A stretch of 32,969 nt of DNA from an uncultured Pelagibacteraceae bacterium (GTDB lineage Bacteria > Pseudomonadota > Alphaproteobacteria > Pelagibacterales > Pelagibacteraceae): contig CACCHS010000009.1 of NCBI GenBank assembly GCA_902545825.1, positions 1-32,969 on the forward strand, given 5' to 3'. Position numbers and translations under genes: made by a program. The notes under the pieces were generated by a model. The model was given only the letters and a program-made list of their open reading frames with translations, was not told the origin of the DNA and searched no databases. Every line of letters begins with the position of its first letter. Positions within the stretch are counted from its first letter, which is position 1. Shown here piece after piece: positions 1 through 8,484 of the stretch.

Positions 1-2011
1 ATAGTTTTTCTAAAACTTTTATCATTTTTTCTTTGAGTGGCTTTCCAGATAAATTGAAACTACATTCTAGAGGTGGTTTAAAATCTTTATTATCTTCTAT
101 AATTTTTTTTGAGACTGAAAATAAACCGTTTCTATTCATTATTGTTTTATCATTCGGTCTTAAATACTTAAGTGGAACTGCTTCAACAGGTGAAGTTGCA
201 GTTTTTCCATAACCGATAATATCAAAAACTTTTAATGGCGCAAAATCAGGATCTTTTTTTGCCTCTTCAGTTTGAAACCATCTCCATAACATTTCTTTAC
301 ATCCACCTCCTGCAGGAACCAAACCGACCATTGTTTCGACTAAACCAATTACTATATTTGTATGAGAGGCTACAAAATTACTTTGAACCAATACTTCAAA
401 TCCCCCACCAAGAGTTAATCCTGACGGCGCTGAAACGACAGGGTGCTTCGAATATTTTAAAGTTTTACAAGTTTCTTGGAAATATTTAATGAATTTATCT
501 ATAGATTTATAATCGTTTTTTTCAGCAAAATTCATTGTATAACTTAAATTTACACCAGCCGAAAACTGCATACTTTCATTTATGATTATCAAAGGTTTAT
601 CTGTTGCATTTTTTAGTGCGTCCATAGAATCGTAATCTAACGCACAAGCTTTAGTGGTAAATTCAACAATGTTGAAATCTTTAAATCTATGTATCTCAGC
701 AGAATTATTCTTATCAAGCTTGAGTGCTGTAGGACGTACTTTTGCTAAGGTTTGTATATCAGTATAAATTTGCCTTTGACCATAAAAATTTTCGTCCATA
801 TTTTTTGCTAAATTTTCAAGGAATTTATTACCCTTAAAATCGTCTATTCGCTCAAAAAAGTTTTTCACACCAATAGATCTAAGCATTTCAAAAGGTCCCA
901 TTGCCCAATTAAAACCTAAACGCATTGCTTCATCTATATCATTAAACTTATCAGTAATTCCTGGAACTAATGAGGATGCATACTTAATTATTTTTGAAAT
1001 TACGGACCATGCGTACTTACCATATTTATCATCCCTATTTATTAAACTATTTAAGTTAACAGTTTCGATTCCTAGATCTATTTTTTTTGATGGAGAATAT
1101 TTTTCTGTTTCTAAATTAATAGCTTCTAAAATTTTTTGATTATTATCTTTATTAATTCTATAAAATCCACCCTTTCCTTTTCTACCTGTATAACCTTGTT
1201 TTATAAGTTTAGTAATTAATGGGATCTCTTGTGCTACAATTTGAAATTCATCATTTTTTGATAATTCTTTAACAAAACTTTTTAATACATCAGCCATTAA
1301 GTCTATTCCGATTAAATCATACAAACCAAATACACCAGTTTTTGGTATACCCATTGGTCTTCCAAATACTGCATCGGCTTCTTCAATAGTTAATTTCATT
1401 TTAAACGCTTCAGTCATTGCCACCTGCATTGCATAAACACCAATTCTATTTCCAAGAAAGCCTGGTGTATCGTTACAAACTATTGCTCCCTTACCTAGCT
1501 CTTTTTCACAAAATTTTTTTAGTGAGTTTATTTTATTAATATCGTTATTTTCATTTTTAACTATCTCAAGTAATCCCATATATCTAACAGGGTTAAAAAA
1601 ATGTGTGATACAAAAATCTTTTTTTTCCTCGGTGTTAAGCTTTTCTGACAAGACTTTAATTGGTATTGAGGAAGTATTTGATGATACTATCGCTCCTGAT
1701 TTTCTATTTTTAAAAATTTTTTCATAAATATTATGTTTGATATCAATTCTTTCAACAACAGCCTCTACTATCCAATCAGCTTGTTTCACAATATCAAAAT
1801 CATCATTGATATTGCCTACATTAATATTGTTAATTTTTTTTTTATCTATTAATAAAGGAGGTCTTGATTTAAAAATTCTATCTCTTGCTTTTTCACTTAT
1901 CTCGGTTGTCAAATCTAGAAGTGTTACTGGTATATTTGCATTACATAAATGAGCTGCGATACCACTCCCCATAGTTCCAGAGCCTATTACTACAACTTTT
2001 TTGATATCCAT
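1..2011 (-). CDS. 3-hydroxyacyl-CoA dehydrogenase / enoyl-CoA hydratase bifunctional protein (FadN/YusL-like order), C-terminus cut by window edge
   Basis: Not in the ORF track because it has no stop inside the window. Reverse-strand reading from ATG at 2011: MDIKKVVVIGSGTMGSGIAAHLCNANIPVTLLDL (NAD-binding HAD motif). Near the window start the same frame gives APSGLTLGGGFEVLVQSNFVASHTNIVIGLVETMVGLVPAGGG (crotonase motif). Confidence 0.85.
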   Translation of the reverse strand, partial: MDIKKVVVIGSGTMGSGIAAHLCNANIPVTLLDLTTEISEKARDRIFKSRPPLLIDKKKINNINVGNINDDFDIVKQADWIVEAVVERIDIKHNIYEKIFKNRKSGAIVSSNTSSIPIKVLSEKLNTEEKKDFCITHFFNPVRYMGLLEIVKNENNDINKINSLKKFCEKELGKGAIVCNDTPGFLGNRIGVYAMQVAMTEAFKMKLTIEEADAVFGRPMGIPKTGVFGLYDLIGIDLMADVLKSFVKELSKNDEFQIVAQEIPLITKLIKQGYTGRKGKGGFYRINKDNNQKILEAINLETEKYSPSKKIDLGIETVNLNSLINRDDKYGKYAWSVISKIIKYASSLVPGITDKFNDIDEAMRLGFNWAMGPFEMLRSIGVKNFFERIDDFKGNKFLENLAKNMDENFYGQRQIYTDIQTLAKVRPTALKLDKNNSAEIHRFKDFNIVEFTTKACALDYDSMDALKNATDKPLIIINESMQFSAGVNLSYTMNFAEKNDYKSIDKFIKYFQETCKTLKYSKHPVVSAPSGLTLGGGFEVLVQSNFVASHTNIVIGLVETMVGLVPAGGGCKEMLWRWFQTEEAKKDPDFAPLKVFDIIGYGKTATSPVEAVPLKYLRPNDKTIMNRNGLFSVSKKIIEDNKDFKPPLECSFNLSGKPLKEKMIKVLEKL

Positions 2012-2014
2012 TTC

Positions 2015-2869
2015 TTATATATTTATTCCTCTGAGCCTTTCAGATCTTCGTCTTAATAGTTCAGCTGTAACAAGAATTAAAGTAGATAAAATTATTAAAC
2101 ATGTCGCAACAGCTAATATTGTTGGACTTAATTGCTCTCTTAATCCGGTCCACATTTGAATTGGTATTGTAGTATTTTCTAGTCCAGCTAAAAATAATAC
2201 AACAACAACTTCATCAAAAGAAGTCACAAAAGCAAATAATCCGCCCGATATTACTCCTGGAAGAATTAATGGCAATGTAATTTTCATAAAAGTATTAACA
2301 GGATCACTACCTAAACTTGACGCTGCTCTTGTAACACTGTGATCAAAGCCAGACAATGTTGCTGTAACAGTAATTACTACGAATGGAGTACCTAAAATAA
2401 TATGTGCTAAAATTATTCCTGTATGAGTTGCTGCAAGCCCTGCCTTAGCCATAAAAAAGAAAATTGCAACTCCTGAAATAATCAAAGGAACAATCATTGG
2501 TGAAATTAGAGTTGCCATAATTAATCCTTTGTAAGGCATATGTCTGCTGCTTAATCCTAATGCAGCTACTGTTCCTAGAATCACAGAGCCCAATGTAGCA
2601 AATATAGCAATTATAAAACTATTTTTAGCTGCAAGCCCCCATGGATTTTTGGTTCCATAAATCATATCCTTATACCATCTTAAAGAAAATGCATCTGGAT
2701 CAAGATTTTTCATTCCTTCAGAGAAACTTAAAAATTCTTCGGCATTAAACGATAAAGGGAAAATTACAAATAATGGTGCGATCAAAAAGAAAAAAACACA
2801 TGTACAAATGAAAATGTACATATAATGCCAAATTCTATAATGTGGTTCAGTATATTTTGGTAATGCCAT
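2015..2869 (-). CDS. potC: ABC transporter permease, spermidine/putrescine PotC-like
   Basis: Multi-TM protein with the EAA-type loop 'AASSLGSDPVNTFMKITLPLILPGVISGGLFAF'; adjacent to PotB-, PotD- and PotA-like genes. Confidence 0.8.
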   Translation of the reverse strand: MALPKYTEPHYRIWHYMYIFICTCVFFFLIAPLFVIFPLSFNAEEFLSFSEGMKNLDPDAFSLRWYKDMIYGTKNPWGLAAKNSFIIAIFATLGSVILGTVAALGLSSRHMPYKGLIMATLISPMIVPLIISGVAIFFFMAKAGLAATHTGIILAHIILGTPFVVITVTATLSGFDHSVTRAASSLGSDPVNTFMKITLPLILPGVISGGLFAFVTSFDEVVVVLFLAGLENTTIPIQMWTGLREQLSPTILAVATCLIILSTLILVTAELLRRRSERLRGINI

Positions 2870-2871
2870 AA

Positions 2872-4125
2872 TTATCCTAACTTAATATTATCAATTCCAA
2901 CCAATTTGTTATAAATCCAATATATTGCTAATACTCCAGCAAGTAACATTAATCCCATCGCTGATGCAAAGCTCCAATCAAGAGTGCTCTTCATATGGAA
3001 TGCGATTTGGTTACTAATAAGAGTTCCTGACGCTCCGCCTACTAGAGCCGGGGTAATATAATAACCAATAGCAAGTATAAAAACTAATAAACAGCCTGCT
3101 CCAATTCCAGGAATAGTTAATGGAAAGTAAACCTTCCAAAATGTTACGAATGGTGTTCCTCCCAACGATTTTCCTGCTCTCATCAAGCTTGGAGATATTG
3201 TTTTCATCACACTATATAAAGGTAAAACCATAAAAGGTAATAAAATTTGTGTCATTGCAACATAAGTCCCGGTTTTATTGTACATCATCTCTGGCCTATT
3301 ATCGTCAGCCACTAAACCAATCATAACAAAGAAATCGTTTACAACACCTTGTTGTTGTAAAAGTATCATCCAACTGGCTGTTCTTACCAATAAGGAAGTC
3401 CAAAAAGGAAGAAGTACACAGATCATCAATAGGTTGCTATATTTCATTGGCAATGTTGCAAGCAAGTGTGCAATTGGATAGGCCATTAGGAAACATAATA
3501 AAGTTACAAAAAAAGCTATCTCCAAAGTTCTCAACCATAAAACTCTATGAATTCTACGATCTTCTTCTACACTTACAATTTTACCTTCTTCATTCTTGTA
3601 CATATCCATTCCTTTTAAATATTTAGAACTTGTAAATGCTGGTGCACGTCTTTTTATCGCTCGCCAGTACTCAACGTCTGCCCATCTTTTGTGTACTGCC
3701 ATTATTTGTTCTTTATAATTTCCCTCTTCAAAATTTTTTGCTTTTCTTCGTAATTTTTTTAAAATACTTTTGAAACCATTCTTGGTATAATTTAATTGAG
3801 TGGATAATTTTCCATCACGTTTTTCCTCTACTAGTTTTTGAAAATCTAAATAAAAAGCTTCAAACACTTCTTCTGGAGGCATTTCATTTCCATCCCAATC
3901 TTCCATTGATTTAAATGTTTTTGGTAACATTTCAGTAACCATTTTATCATCCACACTTCTCAACAACATGTCTCCAATTGGAAAAATATAAGTAATAAGT
4001 AGGAACAATAATAAAGGTGCAACTAAAAGAAATGCTTTAATTTTATTTTTTCTTTCAGCTTTTTTTAAACTTACCTCTAAAGGTATACCGTCTGTAGTTA
4101 AAATTTGTCTGGTTTCACTGCTCAT
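2872..4125 (-). CDS. potB: ABC transporter permease, spermidine/putrescine PotB-like, with a large extracytoplasmic insertion after TM1
   Basis: EAA loop 'AGKSLGGTPFVTFWKVYFPLTIPGIGAG'; about 140 extra polar residues between TM1 and the remaining TM core. Confidence 0.8.
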   Translation of the reverse strand: MSSETRQILTTDGIPLEVSLKKAERKNKIKAFLLVAPLLLFLLITYIFPIGDMLLRSVDDKMVTEMLPKTFKSMEDWDGNEMPPEEVFEAFYLDFQKLVEEKRDGKLSTQLNYTKNGFKSILKKLRRKAKNFEEGNYKEQIMAVHKRWADVEYWRAIKRRAPAFTSSKYLKGMDMYKNEEGKIVSVEEDRRIHRVLWLRTLEIAFFVTLLCFLMAYPIAHLLATLPMKYSNLLMICVLLPFWTSLLVRTASWMILLQQQGVVNDFFVMIGLVADDNRPEMMYNKTGTYVAMTQILLPFMVLPLYSVMKTISPSLMRAGKSLGGTPFVTFWKVYFPLTIPGIGAGCLLVFILAIGYYITPALVGGASGTLISNQIAFHMKSTLDWSFASAMGLMLLAGVLAIYWIYNKLVGIDNIKLG

Positions 4126-4130
4126 AAATA

Positions 4131-4160
4131 AAAAAGGGCGGTTATAAAATAACCGCCCTA
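4131..4160 (-). terminator. Intrinsic terminator/attenuator between the SBP and permease genes
   Basis: Perfect 11-bp inverted repeat AGGGCGGTTAT-(3 nt)-ATAACCGCCCT (4135-4145/4149-4159), followed on the minus strand by TTTTT (4131-4135) directly before the permease ATG at 4125. Confidence 0.8.
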
Positions 4161-4196
4161 AATATAGTATATAATTTTAGTCTTTAAAACTTAAAA

Positions 4197-5312
4197 TTAT
4201 AGTCCTGCTTTCATAGCTTCCCATTTTTCTCCAAGCTCTGTACCGTTATCAGCCCAGAAAATAGGGTCTACTAAGAAGTAGTTTTTAGTATTCGCTTTTG
4301 CTGTTGGCATTTGTGGTACCATGTTCGTCTTACCATCTTTATACCAAGGCTCGCCTTTAGCCATAACTTTTAGTGAAGATTTTCTCCAAGGAGCGTAAGC
4401 AATATACTTAGCACTTCCTGCTAAACCTTCTGTACTTGTCATTTCTGCTAAAGCTTTCTTTGCATCAGCTTCGTTTGGCCCACCTTTAACTAGAACAAAA
4501 TATTCATAGTCAAGACCTTGACCATCCCAAACTTGTTTGATTGGAGCTCCTTCTCCGATTTCAGCATTGAAGAATCTTCCGTTCCAACCAGTTGCCATTA
4601 CAACTTCACCTGAAACTAATAGTTCTGGTGGTTGAGCACCTGCAGACCAGAATACACATCCTCCGTTTGGATCAGTGCAAAGTTCTTTGATCTTATTCAT
4701 TGCTCTTTCTACACCTGCTTCAGTTTCTAAAGCTTTGTAGATTTTTGCTCCACCTTTTCCTGGCTTAATACCATCTGCTGCTAAAGCAATCTCTAAATTT
4801 GTTAGAGCGCTTTTATAGATAGCTCTTTTTCCAGGGAATTTTTTTGTGTTAAAGAAATCTTTGATAGTTTTTGGAGTACCTTTAACGTTATTTACGTTAT
4901 AAGCATAGTTCCAAGAGTATAAAATATTTCCTACAGCACATTTACTAGGCATTGGAGCAAAGAAGTCTTTACTCGCAGGAGTTCCATCTGGTGCTGCTGG
5001 GAAGTCTTTGTCAAAATCAAATTCAACAAATAAACCCTCGTCGCATCCAGTAATAGTATCCATTGCAAATACGTCGATTATATCCCACGTAATTTTGCCA
5101 GCCTCTTTTTGTGCTTTAATTTCTGATAATCCACCAGAATAGTCTACCCAATTGATAGATATTCCAAGTTTCTTAGCAGTAGGATCACCATATCCTAACT
5201 TTTGAGACTCAGTATAAGCTCCACCCCATGATGCAACAGTTACTGCAAATGCTGATGAAGTTATTGAAAGAGCAAAAGATAGAACTAGTAATAGTTTACT
5301 TAATTTTCTCAT
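4197..5312 (-). CDS. potD: Extracellular solute-binding protein of polyamine-type ABC transporter (PotD/PotF-like)
   Basis: Signal peptide MRKLSKLLLVLSFALSITSSAFA; 'VASWGGAYTESQ' N-terminal motif typical of PotD-like SBPs; operonic context. Confidence 0.8.
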   Translation of the reverse strand: MRKLSKLLLVLSFALSITSSAFAVTVASWGGAYTESQKLGYGDPTAKKLGISINWVDYSGGLSEIKAQKEAGKITWDIIDVFAMDTITGCDEGLFVEFDFDKDFPAAPDGTPASKDFFAPMPSKCAVGNILYSWNYAYNVNNVKGTPKTIKDFFNTKKFPGKRAIYKSALTNLEIALAADGIKPGKGGAKIYKALETEAGVERAMNKIKELCTDPNGGCVFWSAGAQPPELLVSGEVVMATGWNGRFFNAEIGEGAPIKQVWDGQGLDYEYFVLVKGGPNEADAKKALAEMTSTEGLAGSAKYIAYAPWRKSSLKVMAKGEPWYKDGKTNMVPQMPTAKANTKNYFLVDPIFWADNGTELGEKWEAMKAGL

Positions 5313-5347
5313 TTATCCTCCGTTTAAACGTTTTTTTATAAAAAACC

Positions 5348-5376
5348 AATTACAGCAAGATATAAAGAGTGAGTCA
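5348..5376 (-). promoter_or_regulatory. Sigma70-like promoter for the SBP gene
   Basis: Minus strand: TTGACT (5371-5376), 17-nt spacer, TGTAAT (5348-5353); a strong GGAGG ribosome-binding site lies just upstream of the SBP ATG. Confidence 0.6.
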
Positions 5377-5438
5377 ACAGCCCATTTTGTAAAAAAGGGT
5401 CTAATTTTGTTAATCTAGAATGATTTTTAACTTGATGA

Positions 5439-6527
5439 TTATTTTGGGTCTAGGGCCCTTGCGTCGTGGCTATTCCAGCTAACATTTATTTGGTTACCTA
5501 GTTTAATATCCATATTAGCCGAGCTATTAGGAACTTTTAAAATAAACTCTTTATTTCCTAAAAGATTTAATCTTACACGTGTATGGTCTCCATGATATAT
5601 TACTTCCTCAATCTTTCCTTTAAAGTTATTATCCATCTTTTCTTTTGTATTAATCAAAGCTCTTTCTGGTCTTAGTGAAACTGTTGTTTTATCACCATTA
5701 GATTTAACAGTTATTGGATTTGCAAATATTTCTGAACCATCATCCAGCTTAACTTTACACTTTTCTTTAGAAAAATTTGTTACTTGACCTCCAAAAGTAT
5801 TATTTTCTCCGATAAACTCTGCAACAAAAGAATTTACAGGTTCTTCATATAACTTATCTGGAGATGAAAGTTGTTGAACTTTTCCATCATTAAATACAGC
5901 AATTCTATTTGACATTGTTAATGCCTCACCTTGATCATGGGTGACATATACAACTGTTACACCAATACTTTCGTGAATATGTTTTATTTCGTATTGCATA
6001 CTTTCTCTTAAATTTTTATCTAATGCACCTAAAGGCTCATCCATTAATACAACTGCAGGATCAAAAACAAGCGCTCTTGCAACTGCTACCCTTTGTTGTT
6101 GGCCACCTGATAGTTGACCAGGCATTCTATTTTCAAAGCCAGTTAAAGAAACCATTGATAAGGCTTTATCAACTTTTTTATCGATATCATCTTTTGAAAC
6201 TTTCCTTACTCTTAAAGGGAATGCTAAATTTTCATAAACAGTCATATGTGGGAATAGTGCATAATTTTGAAATACCATTCCAATTCCTCTTTTGTGGGGT
6301 GGAATATTTGAGATTGGATTCGAGTCTAAATATATTTCACCATTTGTTGGTGTCTCAAATCCTGCTAGCATCATCAGGCAAGTGGTTTTACCTGATCCAG
6401 ATGGCCCAAGCATTGTTATGAATTCACCTTCGGCGATATCTAAATTTAGATCCTTAACAACTAAAACTTTGCCGTCGTAACTTTTATCAACTTTATCAAA
6501 TTTTACGAATTGTTGGTTATTTGGCAT
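5439..6527 (-). CDS. potA: ABC transporter ATP-binding protein, spermidine/putrescine PotA-like
   Basis: Walker A GPSGSGKTT, signature LSGGQQQRVAVARAL, Walker B VVLMDEPLGALD, C-terminal TOBE-like region. Confidence 0.9.
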   Translation of the reverse strand: MPNNQQFVKFDKVDKSYDGKVLVVKDLNLDIAEGEFITMLGPSGSGKTTCLMMLAGFETPTNGEIYLDSNPISNIPPHKRGIGMVFQNYALFPHMTVYENLAFPLRVRKVSKDDIDKKVDKALSMVSLTGFENRMPGQLSGGQQQRVAVARALVFDPAVVLMDEPLGALDKNLRESMQYEIKHIHESIGVTVVYVTHDQGEALTMSNRIAVFNDGKVQQLSSPDKLYEEPVNSFVAEFIGENNTFGGQVTNFSKEKCKVKLDDGSEIFANPITVKSNGDKTTVSLRPERALINTKEKMDNNFKGKIEEVIYHGDHTRVRLNLLGNKEFILKVPNSSANMDIKLGNQINVSWNSHDARALDPK

Positions 6528-6565
6528 AATGATTTAAAACATTTGTTGATATTTTTTTCAAGTTC

Positions 6566-7759
6566 TTATTTTATGTATAAATCTCTTGAAAAATTGCAAA
6601 ATAATTCACTTCCTTTATCAGTTACTCTAACAGATTCAGACGCCTCTACTCCCCATTCTCCAAATTGCATTACTGCAATCATGTGAAAACAAACATTAGG
6701 CTGAAGAACTGTCATATCACCTTTATAGATATTTAAGGTATGTTCACCCCAGTCAGGTGGATATCCTATTCCAATCGAATATCCAGTCCTGGACTCTTTT
6801 TTAATATTATATTTATCTAAAACACCCCAAAACTTTTGAGCAACATCATTTGCAGTATTTCCAGGTTTTGTTGCTTCAATGCCCGCCTGTAATGCTTCAT
6901 TGGTTGCTTTCATAGCATCAATTTTTTTTTGCTCTGGTTTACCTAATTGAACCGTTCTTGCCATAGGACAATGATATCTTTTAACAACACCAGAAAGCTC
7001 TACTATTGTTGCCTCGCCATTAACAAATTTTTCATCTGTTGCAGTTAAGTGAGAAGCTGAAGTTCCTTTGCCTGTTGGTAGTAAAGTTGTAATACTTGCA
7101 TATTCACCTCCAACTTCTGGTGTTCCTTTAAAAAGAGCTTTTTGTATTTCAGCCACTGCATCGCATTGTCGTAAACCTGGCTCTATAGTTTCCATTGCAA
7201 CTTTCATAGCTCCCTCAGATATTTTTGCTGCTTTTTTCATATATCCTATTTCAGTATCAGATTTAACAAATCTTACCCAGTTAACCAGTCTTTCTGAGTC
7301 TTTAATTTTTGCATTAGGAAGTCCCTGCTTTAACTTTTCATAACAGTAAGCTGTAAAATAATGGCTATCCATCTCAACTCCGATGTTTAACTTTTCCCAA
7401 TTTCTTTTTTGAATTAGTTCTATTAAGGCATCGTATGGATGTACTGGCCATGTATGAATATATTTTTCATCATATACAAAAATATTTTCATTTTTTAAAT
7501 ATGTTTTGATATATGCTCCGCCAGCATCTTGTGCTCTAATAAAACATAGCGGTTCATCACAATCAATGTGAATAATAACACATTGAGAATAATAAAAAGA
7601 CCATGCATCATAACCAGTCAAATAATTAATATTATTTGTGTCCTGAGATATTAAAAGATCAATTCCTTTTTCCTGCATTAATTTTTTGGTTTTAATTAGA
7701 CGGTCTTTATATTCTTGTTTTGAAAATAGCATATCAATTTGAGTTAAATAATTTTCCAA
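6566..7759 (-). CDS. M24-fold creatinase/ectoine hydrolase (DoeA/EutD)-like protein; more likely start is ATG at 7732
   Basis: 'NYLTGYDAWSFYYSQ', 'LVNWVRFVKSDTEIGYMKKAAKISEGAM', 'ELSGVVKRYHCPMARTV', 'GYPPDWGEHTL' resemble DoeA/EutD. The start at 7732 (MLFSKQEYKDRL) avoids overlap with the upstream gene. Confidence 0.65.
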   Translation of the reverse strand: MENYLTQIDMLFSKQEYKDRLIKTKKLMQEKGIDLLISQDTNNINYLTGYDAWSFYYSQCVIIHIDCDEPLCFIRAQDAGGAYIKTYLKNENIFVYDEKYIHTWPVHPYDALIELIQKRNWEKLNIGVEMDSHYFTAYCYEKLKQGLPNAKIKDSERLVNWVRFVKSDTEIGYMKKAAKISEGAMKVAMETIEPGLRQCDAVAEIQKALFKGTPEVGGEYASITTLLPTGKGTSASHLTATDEKFVNGEATIVELSGVVKRYHCPMARTVQLGKPEQKKIDAMKATNEALQAGIEATKPGNTANDVAQKFWGVLDKYNIKKESRTGYSIGIGYPPDWGEHTLNIYKGDMTVLQPNVCFHMIAVMQFGEWGVEASESVRVTDKGSELFCNFSRDLYIK

Positions 7760-8480
7760 AACCTTTTATTGAATTGTTCTCACCAATTTTTTCAAGAGCG
7801 TCCCAAATGAGAGTTTGATTGCTAGACAACACTATTTTTTTAATTTTTTTTTCTAACTTATCTAATATTGATAAAATTGGTAATGCTGTACAAGAAACAA
7901 ATAATGCGTCGGAATTTTTATGATCCATTTTTCTTAAAACTTTGAATAAGTAGTTTGGATCAACTTTACCAATATCTATGTCAGATTTGATATTAAAATA
8001 AGAATTAGATGTAATTATAAAATTTTCATTTACAAAAAAATCAAAAACTTCGTCATTTAATTTTTTTGGGTAAGGAGTAAACAAAGATATTTTTTTAATA
8101 TTCATTTTTTTTAAAGCCTTAATTGCTGCTGTACTTGGTGTAACAACTTTTGTGTTTGGTTTTGCTTTTTTAATTTTTTTTTCAATTGATTTGAAACCTG
8201 CAGCTATTGTTCCTGATGTACAACCATATGCAATACAATCAATTTTCTGATTTGGTAAAATTTCTTTTGTTACATTTGTCACTTCTTTGGACATTTTTAT
8301 AAGATTTTTACTAGTTAATGGATTGTAACATTTAATTCTATTAACAAAAAAATCAATTTTTTTTCCATTAATAACATTTACAAAATCTTTTTCGATCATA
8401 AAGTCACTGGCTAGTGCGATCAAACCAATTCTTGGATTTGGTTTTTTTAAATATTGTGGTTTTATTTTCCTTAAATTCAT
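7734..8480 (-). CDS. Asp/Glu racemase superfamily protein (maleate isomerase / arylmalonate decarboxylase / EutA-like)
   Basis: Two catalytic-Cys motifs 'IAYGCTSGTIAAG' and 'LFVSCTALPI', with 'RIGLIALASDF' N-terminus. Confidence 0.65.
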   Translation of the reverse strand: MNLRKIKPQYLKKPNPRIGLIALASDFMIEKDFVNVINGKKIDFFVNRIKCYNPLTSKNLIKMSKEVTNVTKEILPNQKIDCIAYGCTSGTIAAGFKSIEKKIKKAKPNTKVVTPSTAAIKALKKMNIKKISLFTPYPKKLNDEVFDFFVNENFIITSNSYFNIKSDIDIGKVDPNYLFKVLRKMDHKNSDALFVSCTALPILSILDKLEKKIKKIVLSSNQTLIWDALEKIGENNSIKGFGKLFNSN

Positions 8481-8484
8481 TTTT

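Noticed and set aside
235-489. Plus-strand ORF of 84 aa
   Set aside because: Lies antisense within the well-supported FadN-like coding frame; no recognisable domain; spurious.
6023-6480. Plus-strand ORFs of 132 and 62 aa
   Set aside because: Antisense to the PotA-like gene, whose Walker and signature motifs are in the minus frame.
6566-7759. DddP-type DMSP lyase
   Set aside because: DddP is a metal-dependent M24 enzyme; the metal ligands appear missing here and motifs fit DoeA/creatinase better.
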